From: Saprospiraceae bacterium
Lineage (GTDB): Bacteria; Bacteroidota; Bacteroidia; Chitinophagales; Saprospiraceae
Length of the DNA: 64,000 nucleotides
Direction of reading: 5' to 3'
Assembly (NCBI GenBank): GCA_029262995.1
Contig: JAJCYH010000029.1
Coordinates: forward strand, 54,716 to 118,715
Shown here: one piece after another, positions 63,801 through 64,000 of the stretch
Numbering within the stretch: position 1 is the first letter of the stretch
Layout: each line of letters starts with the position of its first letter
Program-made: the position numbers and the translations under genes
The notes under the pieces: generated by a model
Databases searched by the model: none
The model's input: only the letters and a program-made list of their open reading frames with translations
What the model was told of the DNA's origin: nothing

Positions 63801-64000
63801 CCGATTCTGATTTATCATGTAGGCATCGTCCTGCATGATAAAGCGGTTCGATCTCTTAAGAGTGATATTAAATCACTCATCTTGCGCTTTCGCTTCAACG
63901 TTCCCTCTCCCACCCGATTCTTAGGAATCGGTTCATTCACTTATGAGTGATGTTTAATCACTCATATCTCGCTTACACTCGAACGTTCCCTCACCCACCC
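63801..64000. repeat. Tandem structured repeat next to the tRNA, continuing past the window
   Basis: Two 72-base units (63844-63915 and 63929-64000) are alike over their whole length, offset 85 bases: both start CGGTTC, contain a hairpin GAGTGAT-TTAATCACTC, and end CGTTCCCTC-CCCACCC. Each is preceded by CCCGATTCT and a short hairpin (63819-63838 ATCATGTAGG/CCTGCATGAT in unit one). A partial earlier unit (63781-63800) lies by the tRNA. No reading frame spans it. Confidence 0.8.

Noticed and set aside
63801..64000. CRISPR array
   Set aside because: Units are 72 bases with imperfect identity and only 13 bases between; spacers of constant length and cas genes are lacking.

Overview
The window is AT-rich chromosomal DNA from a free-living, aerobic, heterotrophic member of the Bacteroidota. 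The evidence is a SusC/SusD outer-membrane pair, an OmpA protein with thrombospondin type-3 repeats, a YgiQ radical SAM protein, a BlaI/M56 pair, fused isobutyryl-CoA mutase, and several promoters of the Bacteroidota pattern TTTG-N(19-23)-TAnnTTTG. Family or genus cannot be fixed from the sequence alone.

Layout. 0-6 kb: a beta-barrel protein, a decayed relative, and an orphan SusC/SusD pair. 6-8.3 kb: GNAT acetyltransferase, S33 peptidase, Lrp regulator. 8.4-20.5 kb: a fused 2-oxoacid dehydrogenase E1, a TetR regulator, and a phenylacetate (paa) operon paaE-A-B-C-D-G-H-J-Z, preceded by a promoter carrying two palindromic operator candidates exactly two helical turns apart. 20.5-28 kb: FMO-type monooxygenase with TetR, ECF sigma factor, YgiQ, OmpA. 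28-33.8 kb: a six-gene minus-strand operon that I cannot assign to a known pathway (aminotransferase, ThDP enzyme, unknown helical protein, phosphoesterase, P-loop NTPase), ending in a decayed aldehyde dehydrogenase. 34-41 kb: MbnP-like lipoprotein, HD protein, cyclic-nucleotide-binding protein with a nucleotide-carrier/HEAT protein, NYN-domain protein with a structured leader. 41-48.8 kb: a homoprotocatechuate meta-cleavage cluster (hpaD-E-G divergent from hpaH-I), an aldehyde dehydrogenase and a decayed aldo/keto reductase. 48.8-51.6 kb: BlaI, M56 sensor and a stand-alone paralogue of its sensor domain. 51.8-59.2 kb: IcmF, a periplasmic-binding-like protein, DUF2891 and a divergent Nramp homologue. 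59.3-61 kb: ImmA/PIN toxin-antitoxin pair whose toxin lacks the first PIN aspartate. 61-63.6 kb: 5-oxoprolinase pxpABC and a Rof-like protein. The right edge has tRNA-Val(GAC) and a tandem structured repeat that runs out of the window.

How it works together. Two ring-opening routes feed central metabolism: paa genes take phenylacetyl-CoA through an epoxide/oxepin to acetyl-CoA and succinyl-CoA, and hpa genes take homoprotocatechuate to pyruvate and succinate semialdehyde. Both are incomplete here: no phenylacetate-CoA ligase (paaK), paaF, hpaBC or hpaF is visible. At least three genes have decayed (an outer-membrane barrel, the last gene of the unknown operon, the last gene of the hpa operon). 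The least explained item is the 28-33.8 kb operon.
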